A stretch of DNA of 53,305 nucleotides from Alphaproteobacteria bacterium (GTDB lineage Bacteria; Myxococcota_A; UBA796; GCA-2862545): NCBI GenBank assembly GCA_020632885.1, contig JACKEQ010000036.1:1-53305 (forward strand), given 5' to 3'. The notes beneath the pieces are model-generated. The model saw only the letters and a program-made list of their open reading frames with translations, was not told the origin of the DNA and ran no database searches. Every line of letters begins with the position of its first letter. Within the stretch, counting starts at the first letter, position 1. The translations under genes and the position numbers were made by a program. Below, piece by piece: positions 1 to 9,045 of this stretch.

Positions 1-1
1 G

Positions 2-112
2 GACGCGGACACCGACGCCGACACCGACGCGGACACCGACACCGACGCCGACACGGATGCAGACACCGACGCCGACACGGATGCAGACACCGACACCGAC
101 GCAGACACCGAC
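2..112 (+). repeat. Asp-codon hexamer repeat encoding a (D-x)n stalk
   Basis: GAC or GAT alternates with ACC, GCC, GCG, ACG or GCA, giving (Asp-Thr/Ala)n. The array continues beyond the left edge. It links the missing N-terminus to the first PPC-like module. Confidence 0.9.
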
Positions 113-1558
113 TGCCCGGACGACAGCATGGAGGACAACGACAGCACAGCCGCGGCCATGACGTTGGGGGGCCCCATCCCCGACCTCACCGTGAGCCCGG
201 CAGACCCCGACTACTTCGCCGTGTCCATCGAGCCCGACACCGAGCTCTCGGTGACCGCGGCCCTCCTCTCGGCGACGGGCGCCCTGGACGTCCGCCTCTA
301 CGACCCGCTGGGCAACCAGATCGCCGCCGACACGGACGGTCCGGACTACGCGCTCGCCTGGTTCGACACGGTGGGCGGCGACTTCACCCTGGCCGTCCTC
401 GGCGACGACTGCCTGGAGTACGAGCTCGACCTCTGGTGGACGCCGCCAGGCCGCTGCGAGCCCGATGCGTTCGAGGACGCCGACGAGCTCGGAGATGCGT
501 GGCCGCTGGGCCTCGGCACCTACACCGGGCTCACGGTGGCGTCGGCGGACATCGACTACTACCTCGTGACCCTCCCTCCCCACACACGGGTCGACGCGGC
601 GGTCGACACGGACGGTGTCTCCGGGGACGTGGAGCTCAGCTTCGTGGCTCCGGCGGGCAACGTGGGCTTCGGGGTCGACGTCGGCCCCGCGCCCCGTCTC
701 GCCACCTGGAACCGGACGTCCGCCCCCGTCGATCGGGTCGTGTTCGTGTACACCGGGGAGTACTGCGTCGACTACGACCTCGCGCTCACCTCCATCCCCG
801 AGCCCGAGTGCGGAGTGCCCGACAGCGCCGACGCCGTCGCACCCAACGACACCCTGGCGACAGCCACCGACCTCTCGACCCTCCCGAACCCCGTCACGGG
901 ACAACGCGTGAGCGCGAGCGACACCGACCACTACAGCGTCCTCGTCCCCGACGGACACCGGGTCGACGCGAAGCTCACGACGGACGGGCTGTTCGGGGAG
1001 CCCCTCGTCCACCTGTTCTCGGACGCGGACCCCAACGCCAACACCCCGATCGCGGTCGCCAATGGCGGTCCCACGGTCTACCGGGCGAGGCACGTCAACG
1101 CGACCGGTGCGGACGTCACCTCCACAGCCCGCGTCCAGGCCCACGGGTGCCTCGAGTACGCGCTCGAGGTCGACGTCCTCGACTGCGCGTCGGACGACGG
1201 CGACGAGGAGAACGACACCCACCTGAACCCCCACGCCGCGACCAGCGGTACGGGGCTCCGCGTGCGCGAGGGCGACGACGACTACTACGACCTCGGCCCG
1301 GTCCCTCCGGGCGCCACCGTCACCCTGAGCCTGAGCTTCCTGAACGCCCTCGGCGACATCGACGCGGACCTCGAGGACGTGAACGGCCTCGATCTCCCCG
1401 GGGCCACGGGCGGCGCGTCCAGCGGAGACGGCGAGACGGTCGTGTGGACCAACCCAAGCCCCGGGCCGGTGTCCGTGCTCGCCCACGTCTTCGTCTACGG
1501 CCCGCCCGGGAGCTGTCTGAACAACGGGTACGACTTCAGCACGACCCTCACGCCCTGA
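2..1558 (+). CDS. PPC-module surface protein with Asp-rich stalk (5' partial)
   Basis: The frame is open to the left edge, so the start and any signal peptide lie outside the window. The first 37 visible codons form an Asp-x-Asp-x stalk. The rest is four modules of about 115 residues. Each module opens with a Cys, usually followed by an acidic E-D-N-D-like motif, and has a second Cys near its end in a C-[LV]-x-Y-[DE]-L motif (C-x-N-N-G-Y in the last). One disulfide per module is likely, which fits an extracytoplasmic location. The D-x-D-Y-[FY] and L-Y-D motifs resemble bacterial pre-peptidase C-terminal (PPC) domains. There is no catalytic domain, so a structural or adhesive surface role is inferred. 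This is the first of four tandem paralogues and the only one with no visible frameshift. Confidence 0.8.
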   Translation, partial: DADTDADTDADTDTDADTDADTDADTDADTDTDADTDCPDDSMEDNDSTAAAMTLGGPIPDLTVSPADPDYFAVSIEPDTELSVTAALLSATGALDVRLYDPLGNQIAADTDGPDYALAWFDTVGGDFTLAVLGDDCLEYELDLWWTPPGRCEPDAFEDADELGDAWPLGLGTYTGLTVASADIDYYLVTLPPHTRVDAAVDTDGVSGDVELSFVAPAGNVGFGVDVGPAPRLATWNRTSAPVDRVVFVYTGEYCVDYDLALTSIPEPECGVPDSADAVAPNDTLATATDLSTLPNPVTGQRVSASDTDHYSVLVPDGHRVDAKLTTDGLFGEPLVHLFSDADPNANTPIAVANGGPTVYRARHVNATGADVTSTARVQAHGCLEYALEVDVLDCASDDGDEENDTHLNPHAATSGTGLRVREGDDDYYDLGPVPPGATVTLSLSFLNALGDIDADLEDVNGLDLPGATGGASSGDGETVVWTNPSPGPVSVLAHVFVYGPPGSCLNNGYDFSTTLTP

Positions 1559-1580
1559 CCGGGAGGTCGCGCATCTCCCC

Positions 1581-1619
1581 GGATCCGGCTACGACATCGA
1601 GTCGACGCTGGAGACCCCC
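1581..1619 (+). other. Possible relic of the 3' end of another paralogue
   Basis: Read in the frame of the next gene, this stretch encodes G-S-G-Y-D-I-E-S-T-L-E-T-P. That resembles the C-termini of the four paralogues here (G-Y-D-F-S-T-T-L-T-P, T-Y-D-F-S-V-S-T-A-P, G-Y-S-Y-T-S-V-I-T-T-P, R-Y-G-F-D-S-R-I-L-E-P). It lies between a stop and a GTG start. I read it as a scar of tandem duplication or deletion; chance similarity over 13 residues cannot be excluded. Confidence 0.35.
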
Positions 1620-3998
1620 GTGACCCTGTCCCTCGCCCTCCTCGGCCTGTCCGGCTGCCTGAACTACAACACGCGCCCGATCGAGGAGTCCGACACCGAC
1701 ACCGACACGGATGCCGACAGCGACACCGACGCCGACACGGACGCCGACAGTGACGCGGATGCCGATACGGACGCCGACAGCGACACCGACGCAGATAGCG
1801 ATACGGATGCCGATGCCGATGCCGATGCTGACAGCGATGCTGATGCCGACAGCGATGCTGATGCCGACACCGACGCCGATGCTGATGCCGACAGCGACGC
1901 AGACGCAGACGCAGACAGCGACGCGGACACCGATGCCGACGCAGACGCGGACACCGATGCAGACGCAGACGCAGACGCGGACACCGACGCAGACGCGGAC
2001 ACCGATGCAGACGCGGACACCGATGCAGACGCCGACGCGGACACCGACGCCGACGCCGACGCGGACACCGATGCGGACGCCGACACCGACGCAGACGCCG
2101 ACGCCGACGCCGATGCCGATGCCGATGCCGACGCAGACGCAGACGCAGACACCGACGCGGACACCGACGCCGACACCGACACCGGCCTCGCGTGCCTCTC
2201 GATGCCCGACCCCTACGAGGGACAACGACACCGCCGGTACCGCCCTGCCGCTCCCGACCAACTCCACGGGCCTGACCGTCGGGGAACACGGACGAGGACT
2301 TCTGGCAGATCTCTGTGGCTCCCGGCCAGGAGCTCAACATCGACGTCCTGCACGACGTCGCCTTCGGTGACATCGACATCGATCTCTTCGACCCGAACGG
2401 GAACCTCGTGGCCTCCGGCGCCACCGGCACGTCCAACGAGACCGTGGTGTACGGCAACTACGGGAGCACCACCCAGGTCGTCACGCTCAGGGTCTTCCTC
2501 TGGGCCTTCCTGCCCCCCGCCGCCGAGCCCTGCGCGTTCTACGACGTCGCGCTCGCCCGGGGACCTCTCACGCCCTGCGTGGACGACAGCTTCGAGGACA
2601 ACGACACGGCCCTCACCGCCGCGCCCCTCACCACGAACCTCACCGGCCTCGTGGTCAATCCGTCCGACCGGGACTTCTTCTCCGTCCACCTCGAGAGCGG
2701 TGACGCCGTCGACGTGGTCGCCGTCCTGGCCACCGCCATCAGCGGGCTCCAGGTCACGCTCTACGACCCGGCGGGCAACGCGCTCGACGCCGACTCCTTC
2801 TCGCCGCTCTACGACGTCTCCGGCCTCAACACGACGGGCGTGGCTGGCGACTTCATCGTGGAGGTCGTCGGGGACGACTGCCTCGACTACGACCTCGGCT
2901 TCCTCGTCACGCCCGCTCCGACCTGCGTGGACGACGCCTACGAGGACAACGACACCGCCGGCAACGCCACGCCTGTCGCGGCCGGCACGTACCCCTGACC
3001 TCAACGTGTCGCTGACCGACCTCGACTGGTTCTCGCTCAACCTGCCAGCGAACACCCTGATCCAGGTGGCCGCGGACGTCCAGGGGCCGTTCGGCTCCGT
3101 CACGGTCGACCTCGTCGATGGGACCACCGTGATCGCCACCGACACCTGGGACCCCGCGGAGGTCGCGTACTGGAACCAGGGCACGACGACCCCTGCCGCT
3201 CCTCCTGCACGAGCTCGGACACGTGTCTGGACTACGACCTCGACATCACCCTCGTCGCCGGGCCCGACTGCTCGCTCGACGACGTGCTCGAGGACAACGA
3301 CTCCATCGGCACGGCGCGCTCCCTGGGTGTCGGACCCGCTGCGCTCACCGGCCTCAGCGTCGACAGCACCGACCCCGACTACATGTCGTTCCAGGTCGGC
3401 GACAACCAGCGGCTGCGCTTCGGCATGACCGGCCCCGACTTCCGGGCAGCTCGTCGATCTGACCCTGTACGACGAGCTGGGCTCCACGCTCGCCACCGAC
3501 GGCTTCGGGCCCGCCTACACCGTGAGCAGCGCGAACCAGACGGGTGCGGACGCCACCTGGACCGTCGAGGTGCTCTCGGACACCTGCTTCGAGTACGACA
3601 TCCTCTGGGACGTCGTGGACTGCGACGCCGACGATGCCTTCGAGGACAACGACACCGCAGCCGCACCCTGGCCCACCATCAAGCGCTCGGGCACGGGGCT
3701 CCGCGTGCACGACGGTGATGACGACTACTTCCGGCTCGGTACGGTCCCTGCCGGCCAGACCGTCACGCTCACCGTCGACTTCCGCCACGCGCTCGGCGAC
3801 ATCGATGCCGACCTCGAGGACCTCAACGGGTTCGACCTGCCAGGCCTGACCGGCGGTGCGGGTGTCACGGACCAGGAGGTCGTGCAGTGGACGAACACCA
3901 CGGGGGCTTCGGTGGACGTGCTCGCGCACATCTTCCACTTCGGTTTCTCGACATGCCTGAACAACACCTACGACTTCAGCGTGTCGACCGCGCCTTGA
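1620..3998 (+). pseudogene. Asp-stalk/PPC-module lipoprotein broken by five frameshifts
   Basis: The GTG start has a GGAG Shine-Dalgarno six bases upstream. It begins a lipoprotein signal ending in L-S-G-C, then about 160 codons of Asp-rich stalk, then four to five PPC-like modules homologous to the preceding gene. The modules can only be read by changing frame five times: near 2219-2221 (extra G in GGG), 2281-2284 (extra G), 2992-2995 (extra C, creating a stop at 2996-2998), about 3192 (one base short) and about 3440 (one extra). All lie in G or C runs. The C-terminus (T-Y-D-F-S-V-S-T-A-P) is intact. It is either a decayed family member or local consensus error in repetitive sequence. If intact it would be an outer-membrane-anchored surface protein. 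Confidence 0.75.
1692..2183 (+). repeat. Long Asp-codon repeat (stalk of the second paralogue)
   Basis: About 490 bp of GAC/GAT alternating with GCC, GCA, GCG, ACC or AGC encode (D-A/T/S)n. It is the longest stalk in the window. Open frames on the other strand here (Ser-Val-Ser-Ala repeats) are shadows of it. Confidence 0.95.
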
Positions 3999-4018
3999 CC
4001 CTCGCTGACGGGCGAGGG
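3999..4018 (+). terminator. Terminator-like hairpin after the second paralogue
   Basis: CCCTCGC (3999-4005) and GCGAGGG (4012-4018) form a perfect 7-bp GC stem with a 6-nt loop, directly after the stop codon. No T-tract follows, so intrinsic termination is uncertain. Confidence 0.4.
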
Positions 4019-4054
4019 CGCCGCAGGTGGGTCGTGTAGGTGCGACCGCGGTGG

Positions 4055-4060
4055 TAGCGT
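4055..4060 (+). promoter_or_regulatory. Possible -10 box TAGCGT before the third paralogue
   Basis: TAGCGT lies 26 nt before the ATG at 4087, and a GGAGG ribosome site sits at 4076-4080. It matches the TA-N3-T form seen before several genes here. No clear -35 box is visible. Confidence 0.35.
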
Positions 4061-4086
4061 GGGCTCTTCTTCATCGGAGGGTCCCC

Positions 4087-5210
4087 ATGCGTCCGCTGCT
4101 CGCTCTGCTCTGCCTCACCGGCTGCCCCACGATCCCCACGCCCACTTCCGGTGAGACCGACACCGACACCGACGCAGACGCCGATTTCGGACGCTGACAC
4201 CGATTCGGACGCTGACGCCGATGCGGACACCGACACCGACTCCGATTCGGACGCCGACACCGATGCCGATACGGACACCGACACCCGACACCGACACCGA
4301 TACGGACACCGACACCGACACCGACACCGACACGGACACCGATACCGATACGGACACGGACACCGATACGGACGCCGATGCGGACACCGACACCGATGCG
4401 GACACCGACACCGACACGGACGCCGACACGGACGCCGACACCGATGCGGACGCCGACACCGACACGCTGCCGGACTGTCTCGTGGACGACGCCCTCGAAG
4501 AGAACGATCCGCCCCATCCGCCGAACGCCCTCGGTGTCGGACCGGTCGACATCACGGGGCTGAACGTCCAGGTGGACGACCCCGACCTCATGTCGTTCTC
4601 GATGCTGCCCAGCTCACGGCTCCGGTTCTGGATGACTGGCGACTACTCCGGACAGCAGATCGGGCTGCGCCTCTACGACGATCAGGGGACCTTGCTCACC
4701 CAGGATCTGATTGGACTCACCTACCAGGTCGAGAGGTACTCGGACGTCGCCACCACCTACACGGTCGAGGTCGTCTCCGATCAGTGTTTCGAGTACCGGA
4801 TCATCGCGGATGTCCGCGGCTGCGACGAGAACGACACGATGGAGATCCACGAGGCCTTCTTCCAAGGGGGGCCCCCGCCGCCCTACTTCCCACAGCCGAC
4901 CCTGTCGGGCCTCCGCGTCTCCCCGACCAACGAGGACCTCTGGTACCTCGGGGAGGTCCAGCCCGGAGAGACCGTCACCATGACGCTCGACCACGTCTTC
5001 GAGCTCGGCGACATCGACCTGGACCTGTACAACAGCAGCGGCAGCCCGCTGTCCGCGGTCGGGGGGAACGGCATCACCGACCAGGAGGTCATCAGTTGGA
5101 CGAACGCGTCCACGACCCTCGAGTACGTCGTCGCCCGGGTCCACTTCTGGTCCCCGGATTTCTGCGGGAACAACGGATACTCCTACACCTCCGTCATCAC
5201 CACGCCCTGA
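4087..5210 (+). CDS. Asp-stalk/PPC-module lipoprotein, frameshifted in the stalk
   Basis: The ATG at 4087, six bases after GGAGG, starts a lipoprotein signal ending in L-T-G-C. The stalk changes frame twice: an extra T in TTT near 4184 leads to a stop at 4195-4197, and an extra C at 4284-4286 shifts it again. From about 4287 the frame is open to 5210. It encodes the rest of the stalk and two Cys-bracketed PPC-like modules ending G-Y-S-Y-T-S-V-I-T-T-P. As written, the signal peptide and the modules are in different frames. Both changes are +1 in short homopolymers. That fits sequencing error, slippage-based on/off switching, or early decay. The product would be a short surface lipoprotein. Confidence 0.7.
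4159..4466 (+). repeat. Asp-codon repeat (stalk of the third paralogue)
   Basis: GAC/GAT alternates with ACC, GCC, GCG or TCG for about 300 bp, with single-base insertions near 4184 and 4285 that break the hexamer register. Confidence 0.9.
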
Positions 5211-5218
5211 CGCCGGGG

Positions 5219-5224
5219 TAGGAT
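5219..5224 (+). promoter_or_regulatory. Possible -10 box TAGGAT before the fourth paralogue
   Basis: TAGGAT lies 20 nt before the GTG at 5245, with GGAGG at 5236-5240 between them. It is directly downstream of the third paralogue, so it may be an internal promoter. Confidence 0.35.
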
Positions 5225-5244
5225 GGGCAGGTCCCGGAGGGTCC

Positions 5245-7223
5245 GTGCGCCATCCCCGTTCGTTCGCCCGCCTCGCCCTCCTGATCGCGATGACCGGATG
5301 CAAGGGTCCGCCAACTCCCGTCCCCACCGAGGCGGACGCGGACACCGACGCGGACACCGACACGACGCGGACACCGACGCGGACACCGACAGCGACACCG
5401 ACGCGGACACCGACAGCGACACCGACGCGGACACCGACACCGCGCCTATCCAGCCTGCCTGCAGCGAGGATCCGTTCGAAGACAACGACACCCTCGACGG
5501 ACCCCTGCCGCTGCCCGATCCCGCCGTGGACCTCGCCGTCGGCCGCGACGACGACGACTTCTGGACCGTGGACGTGGGCCCGTGGGAGCGGGTGACCCTC
5601 ACGGCCCTGCATCCCGTGGCCCTCGGCGACATCGACCTCGACCTCTACGTCGAGGGCCAGCTCGTGGGTTCGGCGGCCACCGGGTTCGACGACGAGACCC
5701 TGTCCTGGGCCAACTTCCGCGACAGCCCCGTCCAGGCCACGCTCCACGTGCACCTCTGGGACTGGTTCCCCCCGCCGTGCTCGATGTACGACGTCGCCGT
5801 CGAGCACGACCCCCTGCCCGACTGTCCTCCCGACGCTGTCGAGCAGCCGGACCCCATCCCGCTCGTCGGGCCCCTCACCAGTCTCAACGCCCATCCCGCG
5901 AACCCCGACACGTACACGCTGCCCGTGGGCCCCGACGACGCCGTCAGGGTCACGATCACGGAAGAGGCCACGACCGTCGGCGACCTGCGCGTCACCCTCC
6001 TCGACAGCGACGGAAACGTGCTCGCCGCCGACAACCTCGGGCCCGTGTACCCGCTGGGCTGGGTGAACCCCGGCGAGCTCACGTCGGTCGAGGTGCGCGT
6101 CGAGGCCACCGACTGCGTCACCTACGACCTCCTGCCCGAGGTGCTCGTCAACCCCGGCTGTCCCGACGACGCCACGGAACCCAACGGGACCGCGGCCACC
6201 GCCCCTCCCCTCGCGCTGGGCACGACGTCCGGGCTCAACGCGGACGGCGACGACGACGACCTGTTCGTCGTCCAGCTCGCCCCGGGCGCCCAGATCCAGG
6301 TCACCCTCACCACCGACGGTGTCTTCGGTCAGCCCGTGCTCGAGCTCCTCGACAGCGCGGGCACGGTGCTGCTCGCCAATGACGACGGGTCCGACGGCAC
6401 CACCAGGATCGCCTGGACCCATCCCGACCCCACCCAGGCCTTCGAGGGCCGCGTGCGCGTCCGCTCGGCCACCTGCGTCACCTACGCCCTCACACACGCG
6501 CAGGTCGCCCTCCCCACCTGCGTGGACCCCGACCCCGCCGAGCCCAACGACACGCCCGGCAGCGGCCCGCCCCTCGCGGAGCTCACCGCACTCTCGGCCA
6601 CCGTCGGCGACCCCGATCACTTCCAGGTCACCGTGCCCCCCGAGAGCGCGGTCACCGTCAGCCTGCTCTCCGACGGTGTGTTCGGCGACCCGTCCCTGGA
6701 GCTCACCGACACGAGCGGCCTCCGCCTCGCCTTCGACCCCGATGGCGGGGCCGTGCGCGGCCACAACCCGGCCACCACCGAGGTCGTGTGGGACCTCGCC
6801 GTCACCTCCCAGGCCTGCCTCGCCTACGGCCTGTCGCCCCTCGTCGTGGGTTGCGCGAGCGACGACCCCGACGAGCCCAACGACACCGTGGCCACCGCCT
6901 GGCCAGCGACCACCGGCACCGATCGCCAGGTCCGCGACGGCAGCGACGACCACTGGGCCCTCGGCAGCGTGTCCGCGGGCGCCACCGTGGAGGCGGACGC
7001 GATCTTCCTCCAGGCCGCCGGCGACCTCGACATCGAGCTCCTCGCGGCGGACGGCACCGTGCTGGCCCAGGGCGCAACGGTCACCGACGACGAGCACGCC
7101 ACCTGGACGAACCCCGGTCCCGATCCCGTCGACGTCGTGCTTCGCGTGCTCCACTGGCCCACCTTCGGGGCCACCTGCCGCAACAACCGTTACGGGTTCG
7201 ACAGCCGGATCCTGGAGCCCTGA
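5245..7223 (+). CDS. Asp-stalk lipoprotein with five PPC-like modules (one frameshift)
   Basis: The GTG at 5245 with GGAGG upstream begins a lipoprotein signal ending in A-M-T-G-C. Near 5364 one G is missing from the stalk (ACG-ACG where the pattern predicts ACG-GAC). The signal peptide is therefore one frame away from the rest, which is open from 5223 to the TGA at 7221-7223. Five Cys-bracketed modules follow, each starting with an E-[DP]-N-[DG]-T-type motif (e.g. F-E-D-N-D-T, A-E-P-N-D-T, D-E-P-N-D-T). The last ends R-Y-G-F-D-S-R-I-L-E-P. It is the largest member of the family here and has no enzyme domain. Its stop overlaps the start of the next gene (TGATG), so the two are translationally coupled. 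Confidence 0.75.
5335..5441 (+). repeat. Asp-codon repeat (stalk of the fourth paralogue)
   Basis: About 107 bp of alternating GAC and ACC/GCG/AGC codons, with a one-base deletion near 5364. Confidence 0.9.
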
Positions 7224-7771
7224 TGCTCGTGGCCCTCGCCCTCGCCTGCTCACCCTCGCCCGCGCCGGAGATCGGCGGGGCCGAGATGGACGGTGTGCCG
7301 GACGTGCGCCAGCGATTCACCGCACGCCACCGCTGGGCCCTGGCGGACGGGGTGCTCACGCGGGACGACCAGCCCGTGCTGACCGGCGTGATCGGCGAGG
7401 TCGCGCAGGTGGACGACCGCGTCGTGGCGGCCGTGGTCGTCGAAGAGCCCGTCACCACGGACCTCGCGGTGATCGACGGGTCCGCCACGCCCCGCCTGCT
7501 CGGTCTCGAACAGAGCCCGGACCGCGTGGCCCTCTCCCCGGACGGCACCCACGCGGCCTTCGTGAGCGGGGCCGGCTGGGCGAGCGTGTGGGTCGTGCCT
7601 GTCGACCTCTCCGAACCTCCGGAGCAGCTCACGAACGTCGGGCTCGTGCGACGCAAGGGCGGTCTGCCCGAGGGCTTCGTTCCCCCACCGCTGGAGCCCC
7701 CGACCTTCCGTGGTGACACGCTCGAGTGGACGCCCGCCGACGGGGTGCCGAGGTCCGTGCGATGGCGCTGA
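7223..7771 (+). CDS. Small lipoprotein with a beta-propeller (PD40-like) segment
   Basis: The protein has 182 residues. The ATG overlaps the upstream TGA (TGATG). A signal of about eight residues ends in the lipobox L-A-L-A-C, so it is an outer- or inner-membrane lipoprotein. Around residues 95-130 the S-P-D-G-T-x-A-A-F-V motif followed by W-V-V-P-V-D matches one blade of a TolB/WD40-like PD40 propeller, and the preceding D-L-A-V-I-D-G segment may be another. It is too short for a full propeller. It overlaps the following M23 peptidase by 10 bp, so it may be that enzyme's partner or regulator; this is inference from coupling only. Confidence 0.6.
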   Translation: MLVALALACSPSPAPEIGGAEMDGVPDVRQRFTARHRWALADGVLTRDDQPVLTGVIGEVAQVDDRVVAAVVVEEPVTTDLAVIDGSATPRLLGLEQSPDRVALSPDGTHAAFVSGAGWASVWVVPVDLSEPPEQLTNVGLVRRKGGLPEGFVPPPLEPPTFRGDTLEWTPADGVPRSVRWR

Positions 7772-9045
7772 TCCTCGCCCTCACCGCGTTCGCGCAGGAC
7801 TACGCGTTCCCGACGTCCCAGGCGCACCGCCAGCACTTCTACCCCACGGCCTACTACGACCATGGCGGCGTGCAGGACTGGAACTGCTCCAACGACTCGT
7901 ACGCCGGCCACCGCGGCTCGGACTTCGGCGTGGGCGGGTTCACCGGTATGGACGCCGGGCGCGAGGTCCGGGCGGCGGCGGACGGTGTCGTCGTCACCGC
8001 CCACGACGGCGAGTTCGATCGGTGTACCACCGGGTCGTGCGCGGGTGGCGGGGGCTTCGGCAACTACGTGTCCATCGACCACGCGGACGGCCGGCGCACC
8101 TACTACGGGCACCTCAAGCTCGGCTCGGTGCTCGTGAGCGCTGGAGACACCGTCACGTGCGGCCAGCAGCTCGGGGAGGTCGGCTCGAGCGGCAACTCCA
8201 CGGGCCCCCACCTGCACTTCGAGGTCCGGGTGGCCAACGTTGCCGTCGATCCGTTCGAGGGCTCCTGCAACCTGGTGCCCTCCGCGTGGGTCGACCAGGG
8301 CGTGTACGGCGGCACACCGGAGATCACCTGTGGTCCCCCGCCCGTCTGCGACAACTCGGACACGCTGGCCTGCGGGCAGGTGCTCGCGGACGCCAACGGG
8401 GGCACCGGCAGCACGGACGTGCTCGGGAGCTACGGCTGCACGACGTTCACGTACACCGGTCCCGAGCGCGCGTACCGGTTCGTCCCGACCACCAGCGGCG
8501 ACGTCACCGTGGGCATCACCGGCCTCACCGCGGACCTCGACCTGTTCGTCATGGACGACGACGGGTGCGAGAGCTCCACCTGTCTCGCGAGCTCCACGAG
8601 CTCCAACACCGCGGACGAGACCCTGACCTTCGCGGCCACGGCAGGTACGGTGTACACGGTCGTCGTGGACGGGTGGCAGGAGGCCGAGAGCGCGTACACC
8701 CTCGACGTCGCCTGTGAGGCGGACGCCGACACCGATGCCGACAGCGACGCAGACGCAGACAGCGACGCGGATGCAGACAGCGACGCGGATGCAGACAGCG
8801 ATGCAGACAGCGACGCAGACGCAGACGCAGACAGCGATGCAGATGCCGACAGCGACGCAGACGCAGACAGCGACGCAGATGCCGACGCGGATGCCGACAC
8901 CGACGCGGATGCCGACACCGACGCGGATGCCGACACGGACGCGGATGCCGACACGGACGCGGTGCCTCCGCACGCCGAGCTCCAGGGCGGATGCGCGACC
9001 GCCCCGGTCAGCGCGGGCTGGATCCGGATCCCCGCCCGGCGCTGA
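7762..9045 (+). CDS. M23 (LytM) metallopeptidase with PPC module and C-terminal Asp stalk
   Basis: The protein has 427 residues. The ATG at 7762 is preferred over the in-frame ATG at 7726 because it directly begins a signal peptide (cleavage after A-F-A). Residues about 45-155 form a LytM/M23 zinc peptidase: G-H-R-G-S-D supplies the first His and Asp, and H-L-H-F near residue 150 the last pair. Such enzymes cut peptidoglycan cross-links. Next come a Cys-bracketed PPC-like module, an 80-residue Asp stalk, and a tail G-G-C-A-T-A-P...W...A-R-R that resembles a MYXO-CTERM sorting tag. The stalk is C-terminal here but N-terminal in the lipoproteins upstream. The 3' end overlaps the convergent methyltransferase by 38 bp. 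Confidence 0.82.
   Translation: MALILALTAFAQDYAFPTSQAHRQHFYPTAYYDHGGVQDWNCSNDSYAGHRGSDFGVGGFTGMDAGREVRAAADGVVVTAHDGEFDRCTTGSCAGGGGFGNYVSIDHADGRRTYYGHLKLGSVLVSAGDTVTCGQQLGEVGSSGNSTGPHLHFEVRVANVAVDPFEGSCNLVPSAWVDQGVYGGTPEITCGPPPVCDNSDTLACGQVLADANGGTGSTDVLGSYGCTTFTYTGPERAYRFVPTTSGDVTVGITGLTADLDLFVMDDDGCESSTCLASSTSSNTADETLTFAATAGTVYTVVVDGWQEAESAYTLDVACEADADTDADSDADADSDADADSDADADSDADSDADADADSDADADSDADADSDADADADADTDADADTDADADTDADADTDAVPPHAELQGGCATAPVSAGWIRIPARR
8722..8961 (+). repeat. Asp-codon repeat (stalk of the M23 peptidase)
   Basis: 240 bp of GAC/GAT alternating with GCC, GCA, GCG, AGC or ACC encode (D-A/S/T)n between the PPC-like module and the C-terminal tag. Confidence 0.95.

Noticed and set aside
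1664..2182. Minus-strand frame of Ser-Val-Ser-Ala repeats, and similar ones opposite the other stalks
   Set aside because: It is the reverse complement of the Asp-codon repeat; no start signal or signal peptide of its own.
7726..7761. Upstream ATG for the M23 peptidase
   Set aside because: It would put twelve charged residues before the signal peptide; the ATG at 7762 starts it directly.
1692..8961. Hexamer arrays considered as CRISPR or DNA-level satellite
   Set aside because: There are no spacers, the period is six bases, and all arrays keep a coding frame for (D-x)n.
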